DNA of 64,000 nt from an uncultured Cocleimonas sp. GTDB taxonomy: Bacteria; Pseudomonadota; Gammaproteobacteria; Thiotrichales; Thiotrichaceae. The stretch covers positions 62,001 through 126,000 of the forward strand of contig NZ_CANLZW010000012.1 in the NCBI RefSeq assembly GCF_947495625.1. Direction: 5' to 3'. The notes beneath the pieces are model-generated. The model had not been told where the DNA came from and made no database searches. It was given only the letters and a program-made list of their open reading frames with translations. Shown piece after piece: positions 44,854 to 54,442 of this stretch. The position numbers and the translations under genes are program-made. Position 1 is the first letter of the stretch; each line of letters starts with the position of its first letter.

Positions 44854-45885
44854 GTGAAAGCTTTAGTAAAATCAAAGCCAGAGATAGGGATCTGGATGGA
44901 AGATGTTCCAATGCCTGAAATTGGTATAAACGATGTGCTGGTGAAAGTTCAGCGAACCGCTATTTGTGGTACGGATATCCATATATATAACTGGGATGAC
45001 TGGGCGCAGAAAACGATTCCTGTGCCTCTGGTTGTGGGTCATGAGTTTGTTGGTGAAATTGTCGATATCGGCTCTAACGTGATTGATTTCCACAAAGGCC
45101 AGATCGTTTCGGGAGAGGGTCATATTGTTTGTGGTCGTTGTAGAAACTGTATGGCAGGCAACCGACACTATTGTAATCACACCTCAGGAATTGGCGTGAA
45201 TAGAACCGGTGCTTTTGCTGAATATATTGCGTTACCTATGTCGAACGTTTGGGTACACAATGACAGTATTGATAAAGATATTGCCGCTATATTTGATCCT
45301 TTCGGTAATGCCACTCACACAGCTTTGCAGTGGGATTTGCTTGGAGAAGATGTACTTATCACTGGTGCAGGGCCAATCGGTTCGATGGCGGCAGCGATTT
45401 GTAAACATGCAGGCGCGCGAAACATTGTGATTACAGATGTTAATCCTTACCGTTTGGATTTGGCCAGCAAATTGGGTGCTACCCGTGTCGTTAATGCTGC
45501 TAAAGAAAACCTGTCTGATGTGCAAAAAGAACTCAACATGAAAGAAGGATTTGATGTTGGTTTGGAGATGTCTGGAAACCCTCAAGCCTTGAACGACATG
45601 ATTGCTAATATGAATCATGGCGGCAAAATATCAATGCTGGGTATTCCTGCCGAGAAAACTCAAATCGACTGGAATAAAGTTGTCTTCAATATGTTGACCA
45701 TCAAAGGCATATACGGTCGTGAGATGTACGACACCTGGTACAAGATGTCGATGATGATAGAAACAGGTTTGGACTTAAATCCTATTATCACTCACCGTTT
45801 GCCTTATACAGATTTTCAACAAGGTTTTGATGCGATGCTCTCGGGAGAGTCGGGTAAAGTAATTTTAGATTGGGAAAATCACTAA
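44854..45885 (+). CDS. tdh: L-threonine 3-dehydrogenase
   Basis: 343 residues from a GTG start with AAGGA 8-9 bp upstream. It oxidises L-threonine to 2-amino-3-ketobutyrate with NAD+. The catalytic zinc Cys is in [18 protein letters not shown], and the structural zinc Cys are in [15 protein letters not shown]. The NAD-binding [34 protein letters not shown] follows. Length and motifs match E. coli Tdh. The stop overlaps the kbl start (TAATG), so the pathway enzymes are translationally coupled. Confidence 0.97.
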   Translation: MKALVKSKPEIGIWMEDVPMPEIGINDVLVKVQRTAICGTDIHIYNWDDWAQKTIPVPLVVGHEFVGEIVDIGSNVIDFHKGQIVSGEGHIVCGRCRNCMAGNRHYCNHTSGIGVNRTGAFAEYIALPMSNVWVHNDSIDKDIAAIFDPFGNATHTALQWDLLGEDVLITGAGPIGSMAAAICKHAGARNIVITDVNPYRLDLASKLGATRVVNAAKENLSDVQKELNMKEGFDVGLEMSGNPQALNDMIANMNHGGKISMLGIPAEKTQIDWNKVVFNMLTIKGIYGREMYDTWYKMSMMIETGLDLNPIITHRLPYTDFQQGFDAMLSGESGKVILDWENH

Positions 45886-47075
45886 TGAATACAGATATAA
45901 AACAACATTTTACGCAAAAGTTAGATGCGATCAAAGATGCAGGTCTTTATAAAGAAGAGCGTATTATCGCCAGCGCGCAAAACGCCACAATTTCACTCAG
46001 CGATGGTAGAGAAGTCTTAAACTTATGCGCTAATAACTATCTGGGTCTGGCACAACACCCTGAGGTAAATGCGGCAGCTAAGGTGGGTTTGGAAAAGTAT
46101 GGCTATGGTATGGCATCTGTGCGCTTTATTTGTGGTACTCAAACCATTCACAAGCAGTTAGAAAACCAGCTATCTGCTTTTCTAGAAACAGAAGATACGA
46201 TTCTTTACCCATCCTGTTTTGACGCGAACGGTGGTTTATTCGAAACGATTTTGGATGATCAGGATGCCGTTATTTCTGATGCTTTAAATCATGCCAGCAT
46301 CATTGATGGCGTGCGTTTATGTAAAGCGAAGCGTTATCGTTACAGCAATAATGATATGCAAGAGTTGGAAAAGTGTTTACAGCAAGCTGATGCAGATGGG
46401 GCAAGAATCAAGTTAATCACCACAGATGGTGTATTCTCAATGGATGGTTATGTGGCGAATCTACAAGCGATTTGTGATCTTGCCGATAAATATGGGGCTT
46501 TGGTTCATGTGGATGATTGTCATGCGACTGGGTTTGTTGGAGAAGGTGGTAAAGGCAGTCACGAATACTGCGGAGTTCTGGGTCGAATCGATTTGTTGAC
46601 AGGAACCCTCGGCAAAGCTTTAGGCGGCGCCAGCGGAGGTTACACCAGTGGACGCACTGAAATAGTGGAGTTATTAAGGCAGCGCTCTCGTCCTTATCTG
46701 TTTTCGAATACTGTTGCGCCTTCTGTAGTTGCGGGAGCTTTAAAAGCGATCGATATTGCTGAGAACTCTAATGAATTACGTAAGTCTCTAAGAGAGAATA
46801 CGCGTTACTACAGAGATGCTTTAACGGAGCAGGGTTTTGATATTTTAGAGGGTGATCATCCGATTGTGCCTATCATGTTGTATGACGCTAAAGTCGCATC
46901 TAGCTTCGCTAAAAAGATGTTAGATAAGGGTGTTTATGTCATTGCCTTTTCATTTCCGGTGGTTCCAGAGGGTAAGGCTAGAATTAGAACGCAAATATCA
47001 GCGGGTCATTGTCGATCGGATATTGATAAGGCGATAGCTGTTTTTACCGAAGTAAAGAATGAAATGGGAATCTAA
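45885..47075 (+). CDS. kbl: 2-amino-3-ketobutyrate coenzyme A ligase (glycine C-acetyltransferase)
   Basis: 396 residues from the ATG at 45885, which overlaps the tdh stop. It splits 2-amino-3-ketobutyrate to glycine and acetyl-CoA. The PLP lysine is in [36 protein letters not shown] and [15 protein letters not shown] are typical of alpha-oxoamine synthases. It completes the threonine-to-glycine pathway with Tdh. The repeat pair 47102-47166 follows as a shared terminator. Confidence 0.97.
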   Translation: MNTDIKQHFTQKLDAIKDAGLYKEERIIASAQNATISLSDGREVLNLCANNYLGLAQHPEVNAAAKVGLEKYGYGMASVRFICGTQTIHKQLENQLSAFLETEDTILYPSCFDANGGLFETILDDQDAVISDALNHASIIDGVRLCKAKRYRYSNNDMQELEKCLQQADADGARIKLITTDGVFSMDGYVANLQAICDLADKYGALVHVDDCHATGFVGEGGKGSHEYCGVLGRIDLLTGTLGKALGGASGGYTSGRTEIVELLRQRSRPYLFSNTVAPSVVAGALKAIDIAENSNELRKSLRENTRYYRDALTEQGFDILEGDHPIVPIMLYDAKVASSFAKKMLDKGVYVIAFSFPVVPEGKARIRTQISAGHCRSDIDKAIAVFTEVKNEMGI

Positions 47076-47101
47076 TAAATCATTAAATAGATTTGAGTTA
47101 G

Positions 47102-47130
47102 AAAAAAGTGATTAAAAGTAGGGGGGTGAC
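47102..47130 (+). repeat. G-run dispersed repeat, copy 15, after kbl
   Basis: AAAAAAGTGATTAA then AAGTAGGGGGGTGAC. Left arm of an inverted pair with copy 16. Confidence 0.88.
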
Positions 47131-47138
47131 TTATAACA

Positions 47139-47166
47139 ATCACCCCATCTACTTTTAGCTTTTTTT
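47139..47166 (-). repeat. G-run dispersed repeat, copy 16 (diverged)
   Basis: ATCACCCCATCTACTTTTAG, CTTTTTTT. Two of the C-run positions are changed; CTA-CTTT-TAG can pair within it. Confidence 0.75.
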
Positions 47167-49372
47167 ATGCTTTTTTGGGTTGTGATGTCTTTCTGGCATA
47201 AGAATAGTATTCCTGATTGTAATCAGGATTAGCAGAACGACTGTTTCTATTTAATACAGTGCCAATCATATTTGCATTGGCGCGTTCCAAACGCTTCAAA
47301 CTATCTAGTAATGCGGTTTTACTTGTTTTGCTCGCTTCTACCGTAACAATAGTTGCTTCAGTCAGATTACCCAATATTTGAGAATCTGCCAATCCTAGTA
47401 CTGGTGGACCATCAATAATAATATAGTCATAGATGTCGTTAGCATTTTCAATCAGTTCCGCCATTTTACTTCCAGATAAAAGTTCTACTGGATCAGGAGG
47501 GATAGGGCCAGAGGTAATCACATTAAGATTCTTGATCATACATGCCTGAGTAACATCACCGCTTTTAGTATCAGTAGTTGCAAGGTAATTAGTTAAACCT
47601 TCTACGTTATTCAATTCAAGTAGTTGGTGAATGCTCGGGTTTCTTAAATCTGCGTCAATTAACAATACGCTACTACCCGCTTGAGCATAAGCTGTAGCAA
47701 GGTTTAAAGCGACGGTACTTTTTCCTTCGCCTGCACTTGAGCTTGTAATAAAGGTACTTTGAGGCGCACCGTGTCTGGTTGAAAAGCGAAGGCTGGTGCG
47801 TAAAGATCGAATCGCTTCAGCTAATGCGGAACGAGGTTCCAATGCAGTTTGTAATGCTAGCTTTTTGGGACCCAGATTTTTGGTTTCTGGTAGCTGAGAT
47901 AAAACCGGAAGGCCGGTTGCTTGCTCTAATAACTCACTGTTTTTAACACTGTCATCTACAAATTCACGTAAGAATGCAAAGCCCATTCCCAGTAATAAAC
48001 CTAAAATCAGTCCAAAACCGAGATTTGTCTTAAGACTCGGTTTGAATTTCTTTGTTGGAACAGAAGCGGTGTCAATAATAGAAATATTATTAGTGCCTAC
48101 ATTGCTTGCGACATTAACAGCCATTAACTGTTCTAGCTGTTTATTGTAAGCCAGTTGATTGATTTCAACTTCACGGAGTAGTCTATTGTATTTAGTACTT
48201 TTCGATTGAGTATTGAGGGCGCCAGCTTTTAGCTTATCAAGCTGAGTTCTTACCATTTTTTCTTTTTGCTGTGCTTCCATGAAACGAGATTCAAAGGAAG
48301 ATTGAATAGATTTACTCTCTGAAACAATTTGTTCTTTTAAATCGTCTATTCGTTTTCTAAGTCTGTTTGCGCTTCGTGTGTTCTTTTTAGTTAAGCCCTG
48401 GTATTGCGTTTCTAAGCGCGCTGCAGCTTTCTTAAGTGAAAGAATATAAGGGTCATTGATTGCAAACGCAGGTGTTGAATCAGGATTGTTTTTAAATAAT
48501 TCATAAGCAGCTTCCGCATCAATTCGCTCTTTTTCAGCATTTACTAATTCATCGATTTGTTTCTTTAGGGTAAGGCTGCTTGTTGATTCGCCATCAACAT
48601 CTTGTACGATATTATTTTCACGTGCGTATTCATTTAAACGATTTTCAGCATCTTCCAGACTTTTCTTTGTTACTTCAATATTGTCAGTAACATAGGCTTT
48701 ATATGATGAAGCCGTATCATATCTGCGCTCCAGATTTTGTCTTACAAAGGTTTTGGCGATTGCATTATTAATATCAGCTGCTAACTTTGGATTAGATGAG
48801 TCATAGCTAATTGATAGAAGTTGAGAATTACTAACGGGTGTAACTGTTAAGTTCTTTAAAAATATTTCTTCCATGGCTGTCGTATCTTTAGCATCTGCTG
48901 CTTTGTCGCCAGAAAATAGATTTTTAATACTTGCTACTAATCCTGTTGCTTCTGGTTTTTTATCTAAACCAAGATCAGAAATAACTCTGCTTGCGAGTGT
49001 TTTTGTCTGAATTAATTGAATTTGTGTTTCAAAGAAGTCTCTATCGCTTCTGGATGCTTCTGCATTTAGAATTTGCACATTTGGGTTCGCTGCATATCTT
49101 TCAACTTTGATCGTTGAATAAGCGCGATAAACAGGCTGCATTAACAACGTTAGTAATAGTGCAATTAGCATAGTTACAAATGCGATCGAAAGAATTAATT
49201 TCTTATGATTTTTGAGTACATTGATGAATTCTTTTAAATCAAGCCCGCCTGAATCTTCCAGTAATTCCTCAGGGTAGAAGTCTCGAGGATATGGAATAAG
49301 GTCGCTATCAGATGCATTACTTCTTGGTGAACGTGTATTCATAGGAAGTTGCTGGCCGTTTTTTGAAGTCAT
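47165..49372 (-). CDS. Exopolysaccharide chain-length regulator / tyrosine autokinase (Wzc-like BY-kinase)
   Basis: 735 residues. An N-terminal Wzz domain with membrane segments near residues 55-75 and 460 flanks a long periplasmic coiled coil (about 190-430). The cytoplasmic BY-kinase has Walker A SSSAGEGKST (near 545-553), Walker A' LLIDADLRNPS and Walker B YDYIIIDGPPVLGLAD. A Tyr cluster ends the protein (PDYNQEYYSYARK) for autophosphorylation. It controls polymer length and export in Wzy-dependent systems. No Wza-type outer-membrane channel lies in the window. First of the EPS cluster in map order. Confidence 0.92.
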   Translation of the reverse strand: MTSKNGQQLPMNTRSPRSNASDSDLIPYPRDFYPEELLEDSGGLDLKEFINVLKNHKKLILSIAFVTMLIALLLTLLMQPVYRAYSTIKVERYAANPNVQILNAEASRSDRDFFETQIQLIQTKTLASRVISDLGLDKKPEATGLVASIKNLFSGDKAADAKDTTAMEEIFLKNLTVTPVSNSQLLSISYDSSNPKLAADINNAIAKTFVRQNLERRYDTASSYKAYVTDNIEVTKKSLEDAENRLNEYARENNIVQDVDGESTSSLTLKKQIDELVNAEKERIDAEAAYELFKNNPDSTPAFAINDPYILSLKKAAARLETQYQGLTKKNTRSANRLRKRIDDLKEQIVSESKSIQSSFESRFMEAQQKEKMVRTQLDKLKAGALNTQSKSTKYNRLLREVEINQLAYNKQLEQLMAVNVASNVGTNNISIIDTASVPTKKFKPSLKTNLGFGLILGLLLGMGFAFLREFVDDSVKNSELLEQATGLPVLSQLPETKNLGPKKLALQTALEPRSALAEAIRSLRTSLRFSTRHGAPQSTFITSSSAGEGKSTVALNLATAYAQAGSSVLLIDADLRNPSIHQLLELNNVEGLTNYLATTDTKSGDVTQACMIKNLNVITSGPIPPDPVELLSGSKMAELIENANDIYDYIIIDGPPVLGLADSQILGNLTEATIVTVEASKTSKTALLDSLKRLERANANMIGTVLNRNSRSANPDYNQEYYSYARKTSQPKKA

Positions 49373-49558
49373 AATGTTCTGTTACTTTTGTCAGTAGGGA
49401 GTTTGTACTTGGCTTAGTATCTTAAATGCTTCCATTTGGTTCAAAGAAGCACAGATGAAGTTAATATAAATCTGGATGAAGTAGATACGAGGCGGCGCAC
49501 ATTCTAGCAAGTAGCCATTTTAGTAACAATAAATAATCGTTTACCGGTTGAAAAAGGC

Positions 49559-50632
49559 CTATTGCAGTTTTCTGCGTATTAATTGTCTCATCGGTGTTTC
49601 AAAATATTTATAAGACAAGATGGATAAAATAATGAGTAAAACCAGAAAGATATAAAAATGAATGGTTTCATTCAATGGGAGCCGAGGAACAATGATTTTA
49701 TCATAAATCCCATGCGCCGGTTTTTGTAATATGTATAAGGAATAACTCGCTTCACCTAATAAAACAAGTTTAGGGTTACTGAAGACTCTCGATATTCCAC
49801 CCTTGTGTCGAGCTAGAGTAATAATAAAGAGTAGAAAAACAGGTGCAAGTAGTCCATTGGTAAAGGCTAGTTTTAAACCGAATAGGTTTTCAAGATGAGG
49901 TCTTGCCCAAATTAAAATAAAGATAAGCATGAATGAAGCGAAAAGGAGTAAACCGTTGTTGCTCGTCTGTTTATCCTTAGTGTGTTTTAGGTATATGCCG
50001 CACAACATGCCGAGTAAGAAAGAGCTTAAGTGCATTGCCGGGTTGTAGTAAATAAAGTCGTGAAGCTGATTCTTTGGTATATAGGCGTCAGAATTCAATT
50101 GATGGGTTAGTATTAATTGAGTCAAAACCCATAACACAGTGCTAAATACAGCCAGTTGTTTAATCCCTTTTTTATAAACCCACAAAATCAAAAAAGGAAA
50201 ACATAGGTAAAAGAATGCTTCTACAGACAATGACCAGCCAGGTGTGTTGAGGGTAATCGGATATCCCGGAATCCAAGATTGAACGAGAAAAATATGGGCT
50301 AGGAAAACGTCCCAGTCTTCACCCAATGTTTTATATTTTGCGGCAACAATGACTAGAAGCGCGATTAAATAGACAGGGTATATGCGTGCAAATCGAGCTA
50401 CCCAGTATTTTAACTTTTTAAATTCAGCTCGGTTAGATACGTCTACTTTATAATAAGCAATAGACATAATGAAACCAGAGAGGACGTAAAAATACCCCAC
50501 TGCAATTGGGCCAGCCGTTACATTCTCAAACAGGAAAGGTACGTTAGCCGGGAATACAGTCTGACCGTAATGGAAGAAAACAACGGTAAGGGCGGCGACA
50601 AAACGCGTAAAAGTGATTTGATCTAATTGCAA
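49559..50632 (-). CDS. Acyltransferase 3 (OafA/YrhL-like) membrane O-acetyltransferase
   Basis: 357 residues with about ten membrane segments. The opening LDQITFTRFVAALTVVFFHYGQ carries the catalytic-type His of acyltransferase family 3. GYFYVLSGFIMSIAY and the RxxR-like FARIYPVYLIAL follow. These proteins acetylate sugars of surface polysaccharides. The gene starts 24 bp after the initiating phosphotransferase and belongs to the same cluster. Confidence 0.85.
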   Translation of the reverse strand: MQLDQITFTRFVAALTVVFFHYGQTVFPANVPFLFENVTAGPIAVGYFYVLSGFIMSIAYYKVDVSNRAEFKKLKYWVARFARIYPVYLIALLVIVAAKYKTLGEDWDVFLAHIFLVQSWIPGYPITLNTPGWSLSVEAFFYLCFPFLILWVYKKGIKQLAVFSTVLWVLTQLILTHQLNSDAYIPKNQLHDFIYYNPAMHLSSFLLGMLCGIYLKHTKDKQTSNNGLLLFASFMLIFILIWARPHLENLFGLKLAFTNGLLAPVFLLFIITLARHKGGISRVFSNPKLVLLGEASYSLYILQKPAHGIYDKIIVPRLPLNETIHFYIFLVLLIILSILSYKYFETPMRQLIRRKLQ

Positions 50633-50656
50633 AATGTAGTCTTAAACGAGGTTGGA

Positions 50657-52042
50657 TTAGTACGCGTTTTTATCTGTGAAAGCGCGGAATATGGTTAAGA
50701 ATATAATCTTAAGATCGAGCCATAGGCTCCATTCGCGCATATATTCAAGATCAAACTCTACACGTTTACGCATTTTATAAACCGTATTGGTTTCTCCACG
50801 CCAGCCATTTATTTGAGCCCAGCCTGTTATCCCTGGTTTGATCATATGACGAAGCATGTAACCCGGGATGATTGATCTGTATTGCTCATTATGTGCAACA
50901 GCATGAGGGCGTGGACCGACAATAGACATTGTTCCCTGGAGTACGTTAAAAAACTGTGGAAGCTCGTCTAAAGAGGTTTTGCGCAAGAATTCGCCAATCT
51001 TGGTGTATCTCGAATCTCCGCGAGTCGCTTGTTTAACATCATCACCATCTTCACAAACGGTCATTGTTCTAAACTTCCATACCCTTATTTTGTCGCCATT
51101 TTGACCGTAGCGCGACTGTTTAAACAGCACAGGGCCTTTTGATGTTAATTTCACAGCTAATGCGATACCCAATAGAATGGGAGATATCATGGTTAGGATG
51201 ATACTGCCTAATAGGATATCTTCGATTCGTTTGATAAATGCGTGATCAGCAGAGAAAGGCGAATCATAAATACAGAGAACCGGATTGTCTGCTATTTCGA
51301 TAAATTTACTGTGTAACAGATTAGTCGTGAAATAATCCGGAAGTAGTCTAATGGGTGTTGCGCTGTCCGAAAGGTCATTGAGCAATTTCAACATACGTTT
51401 ACGTGCTTCAACCGGCAGGGCAATATAAATTTGATCCCATTCGCCGTTTCTGGCAGCAATGATTAAGTCTTCAAAGCTACCAAGGTGTGCATAATGGTTG
51501 AGTACTTCTTTATGGACGCGATCTTTTCTATCGTCATAAAAACCAGCGACATGATAACCAAATTCTGGTCTGTTCTCGAGATCACGGGCGAAGTGCAAAC
51601 CATTTTGAGTCATGCCTACAATAACAACTCTGCGGTTATTGACTCCCATTCTGCGTAAGTGAGCAAAAATCTGACGCAGTAAGAATCGGGCCAGTATTAA
51701 TAAAACCGGGGTCGCAATTAACCAGGCTACGAGTACAACACGTGAAAACTGTTCAGTTGTTTTAGTAACAAAGGCAATAAAGACTAGTGAAAGAAAGGTA
51801 ATCAGCCACGCCATGGTAATTCGCAGGGCTTCGTCTTTAAGAGGTCTGCCACTCCAGGAGGTATAGATATCGGTAAATCGACCGACAAGGCCAAATATAA
51901 CAATCGCACTTAATCCTGCGATGATATAGCCTTCTAAATTATAAAAATTTGTATAGGGTGAACCGAGAAATAGTGTGAAAAGAATGATCAGAATATCTAC
52001 GGTACGATAGATAAGTTCTGAACTAATATGTTTATCATCCAC
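50657..52042 (-). CDS. Undecaprenyl-phosphate sugar phosphotransferase (WcaJ/WbaP-like, polyprenyl glycosylphosphotransferase)
   Basis: 461 residues. Four N-terminal membrane segments, a Rossmann-like middle (VVIVGMTQNGLHFARDLE) and a fifth membrane segment precede the C-terminal catalytic domain: KRIEDILLGSIILTMISPILLGIALAVKL, GPVLFKQSRYGQNG, VWKFRTM, RKTSLDELPQFFNVLQGTMSIVGPRP. It loads the first sugar phosphate (glucose or galactose type) onto undecaprenyl phosphate, starting the repeat unit. Adjacent BY-kinase, polymerase and flippase fit Wzy-dependent export. Confidence 0.93.
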   Translation of the reverse strand: MDDKHISSELIYRTVDILIILFTLFLGSPYTNFYNLEGYIIAGLSAIVIFGLVGRFTDIYTSWSGRPLKDEALRITMAWLITFLSLVFIAFVTKTTEQFSRVVLVAWLIATPVLLILARFLLRQIFAHLRRMGVNNRRVVIVGMTQNGLHFARDLENRPEFGYHVAGFYDDRKDRVHKEVLNHYAHLGSFEDLIIAARNGEWDQIYIALPVEARKRMLKLLNDLSDSATPIRLLPDYFTTNLLHSKFIEIADNPVLCIYDSPFSADHAFIKRIEDILLGSIILTMISPILLGIALAVKLTSKGPVLFKQSRYGQNGDKIRVWKFRTMTVCEDGDDVKQATRGDSRYTKIGEFLRKTSLDELPQFFNVLQGTMSIVGPRPHAVAHNEQYRSIIPGYMLRHMIKPGITGWAQINGWRGETNTVYKMRKRVEFDLEYMREWSLWLDLKIIFLTIFRAFTDKNAY

Positions 52043-52186
52043 AGATTAGGTTTCCTTTCCGTTGCAAGCTATTGAGTCAGCTGGTAAATATTACAGCTTG
52101 TAATTATATAGATATTATTTACTTATTTCTGCTCTTTATCATAGAAACTAAGCTGTTTAACTAGATAAAAAACGAATAAATGTGTT

Positions 52187-53023
52187 TTATCTTGAAGACG
52201 TGTCTTTTTCCCATGTGTACGTGCTGAGCTTTTTAAATTGAGCATTTGCACGTACTCGAATAATCAGAGCTATTGCTATGTAGATGGAAGTGGAGAAAAA
52301 GTTCTTACTAAATAATCTTTCTTTCATGACATTGCCATAATGTTTTTCTTCGCGAACAGGGCATTTGTCTTTAGCGATTAATTCCATATTGCCTAATCGG
52401 GCTCTGGTTTTTATCTTGATTAAAGAGAAAATATCTTTAGGAGCAGTAATATAAATTTCTGCACCTTTGATATTTGCTATTTCCTTGTTTTTGAAGTGAC
52501 AGCGGATATAGCCATCATCACCAATAACATCAGCAAACTTGTCAAATCGTTGCCTGCCTTCTTCACTCACAATAAAGCTGCAGGTGGCGATTACACCTTC
52601 TTTGATATAGGGAAGATTGGTCCAGACTTTATAGTAGGTCTTCACTAAAAATGATGACTTGTCAGTGTTAATGATAGGCGTAGGTGCCGAGAGCAAAACG
52701 TCACCTGTATCCATCACTTGTGAAATATGCTGGATGGCGTTTTCGCTGAGTTGAGTATCGGCATCGATATAAAAAACAGGATAACTTATGCCTAATGCCT
52801 TGGCTTTTTCTTCAGCGACATTTAGCGCATTGGTTTTTGAAGGTTTTTCAATGTCGAGGCAAGTGACGCTGGGGAATTTAGTCGTCACAATCTTAACGGT
52901 ATTGTCTGTGCAACCATTGCAAGCGACGATTATATTATCGATCCCCGGTTGGTTGATAATGCTGTTCAGACAGTCTTCAATGACACTGGCTTCGTTGTGT
53001 GCAGGTACAATTACTGTCGCCAT
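52187..53023 (-). CDS. Family 2 glycosyltransferase
   Basis: 278 residues from the ATG at 53023, which overlaps the stop of the next gene (TAATG) with AAGGG upstream; seven extra codons to 53044 are less likely. The GT-A motifs are ATVIVPAHNEASVIEDCLNSI and FYIDADTQLS (DxD). The C-terminal region has a hydrophobic segment (FSTSIYIAIALIIRV). It probably adds one sugar to the repeat unit. A 143-bp gap separates it from the phosphotransferase gene. Confidence 0.87.
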   Translation of the reverse strand: MATVIVPAHNEASVIEDCLNSIINQPGIDNIIVACNGCTDNTVKIVTTKFPSVTCLDIEKPSKTNALNVAEEKAKALGISYPVFYIDADTQLSENAIQHISQVMDTGDVLLSAPTPIINTDKSSFLVKTYYKVWTNLPYIKEGVIATCSFIVSEEGRQRFDKFADVIGDDGYIRCHFKNKEIANIKGAEIYITAPKDIFSLIKIKTRARLGNMELIAKDKCPVREEKHYGNVMKERLFSKNFFSTSIYIAIALIIRVRANAQFKKLSTYTWEKDTSSR

Positions 53024-53955
53024 TAACGATACCCTTTGAGCCATTCATTGCGTTGTTCGTAAACGGTTTGCCACTCTTTAAGAGTTTCTAATTTATCTTT
53101 TTTGAATAGAGATAAAAGCTTCAATGAGAGTAGTTTGTTTAGAACATGTAACTGCAATAAACCTTTATGTATCGGCTTTTCCCAGGATTTAGCGTGCTTG
53201 TTGATCAGTTCAGCTTTGCCTTTTAACAGTTTTAGCATTTTGCCCGATAAATTCGTTTCGCTGACACCACCATGATGAATGATTTTAGCGTCAGGGGTAA
53301 CACGTGGTTGATAGCCTTTTTTGATTGCCCGTATACAGTAATCTGCTTCTTCTGCATACATGAAAAAGGTTTCATCGAGCCCTTGTAAATCTTCCCATAA
53401 GTGGCGGGGTGTCAAAAAGAAACAGCCAGTCACGACATCGACTTCTCGCTCGCTTTTTCTATCCCAGCAACCATAATTGTCATGGTTAAAAAAGCAGCTT
53501 TTATTAAAGGCTTTGCTTAATCCCAAGGCACTGAATAACAGTGTTTTAAAAGATAATCTAGCACGAGCGTTATTAGGGTTAAGGCTTAAATCGTTATTCA
53601 GTGTAATACCACCCCAAACGCCAGCTTTAGGCGTACTTTGGGCGTATTCAAAAAGTTTGTCGATTGCGCCTTCCAGAATCACGGTATCGGGATTGAGTAA
53701 CAGGATGTAATCACTATTGCTGGCTTTTGTACCAACATTGACGCCACCGGCAAAACCAAGATTGGCACCTGTCTGGATGATTTCAACTTCAGGAAATTCT
53801 GAGGCGATTAGTTCAACCGAATTATCCTTAGAGTCGTTATCGACCATGATAATTCGAAAAGAAGTCTTTTTGGTTTCTTCGTAAACTGATGCAATAGCGC
53901 GTTTTGTGTATTCAGCAGTATTGTACGAGACTAAAATTATATCAATCTTGCTCAT
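53023..53955 (-). CDS. Family 2 glycosyltransferase (rhamnosyltransferase-like)
   Basis: 310 residues with GT-A motifs IILVSYNTAEYTKRAIASVYEE, VDNDSKDNSVELI, NLGFAGGVNVG and LLLNPDTVI (DxD-like). FLTPRHLWEDLQGLDETFFMYAEEADYCIRA is the acceptor-side signature of the rhamnosyltransferase-type subfamily. Its FFLTPRHL codons coincide with repeat copy 17. A C-terminal basic tail follows. The start overlaps the acetyltransferase stop by 14 bp. Confidence 0.87.
   Translation of the reverse strand: MSKIDIILVSYNTAEYTKRAIASVYEETKKTSFRIIMVDNDSKDNSVELIASEFPEVEIIQTGANLGFAGGVNVGTKASNSDYILLLNPDTVILEGAIDKLFEYAQSTPKAGVWGGITLNNDLSLNPNNARARLSFKTLLFSALGLSKAFNKSCFFNHDNYGCWDRKSEREVDVVTGCFFLTPRHLWEDLQGLDETFFMYAEEADYCIRAIKKGYQPRVTPDAKIIHHGGVSETNLSGKMLKLLKGKAELINKHAKSWEKPIHKGLLQLHVLNKLLSLKLLSLFKKDKLETLKEWQTVYEQRNEWLKGYR
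53394..53414 (+). repeat. G-run dispersed repeat, copy 17, inside a glycosyltransferase gene
   Basis: CCCATAAGTGGCGGGGTGTCA: 15 of 17 core positions match. The sense strand encodes LTPRHL in a conserved place of the enzyme. Weaker than the other copies, with no A-tract. Confidence 0.55.
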
Positions 53956-54442
53956 TTGTTTTCTCTGCTATTGCATCTTGTGTTGCTAAATATTCTTCAG
54001 ATAACATTCCGTAAGCAATTGTATCTATACCTGTTTTTATAACTTTGGCTGGGTTTCCTGCAACAATACAATTATCAGGAACATCCGTAGTTACAACGCT
54101 ACCGGCCGCTACAATGACGTGATTACCAACAGTAACGTTAGGAAGAATAATAGATCCACAGCCTATAAAACAATGCGTCCCGATTACTGTTCTTGCCGCA
54201 TGTCTTCTCGAGGCATAGTCGTGAGAAAGCACAATCGCATCAAAGGTAACCATGGTTTTTTCACCGATGGTTAAACCTTTCGGATTGGTTTTATCTATTC
54301 GTGACTTGAATGATAGTCGCACATCTTTGGCAATATCCATTCCGTAGACAGTTCGGTAATACCAGGTTCTTGCATAAAGTAGTGAGTTACGGATTCTCAC
54401 AAGTACCATAAACATATTCTGGTTGATAAATCTGGCTCTCAT
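53942..54442 (-). CDS. Hexapeptide-repeat acyltransferase (WcaF/serine-acetyltransferase-like)
   Basis: 166 residues. The left-handed beta-helix of hexapeptide repeats runs through IGEKTMVTFDAIVLSHDY, GTHCFIGCGSIILPNVTVGNHVIVAAGSVVTTDVPDN and GNPAKVI, the standard end. The active-site type His is in LSHDYASRR. It probably O-acetylates a sugar of the exopolysaccharide. It overlaps the polymerase gene by 4 bp and the glycosyltransferase by 14 bp. Confidence 0.87.
   Translation of the reverse strand: MRARFINQNMFMVLVRIRNSLLYARTWYYRTVYGMDIAKDVRLSFKSRIDKTNPKGLTIGEKTMVTFDAIVLSHDYASRRHAARTVIGTHCFIGCGSIILPNVTVGNHVIVAAGSVVTTDVPDNCIVAGNPAKVIKTGIDTIAYGMLSEEYLATQDAIAEKTNEQD

Larger units (their letters stand above)
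47102..47166. terminator. Terminator built from repeat copies 15 and 16, between kbl and the BY-kinase gene
   Basis: The G-rich arm and the diverged C-rich arm (ATCACCCCATCTACTTTTAG) can pair with a few mismatches around TTATAACA, with A and T tracts on the outside. The genes on each side are convergent. The final T-tract overlaps the stop codon of the BY-kinase gene. Confidence 0.75.
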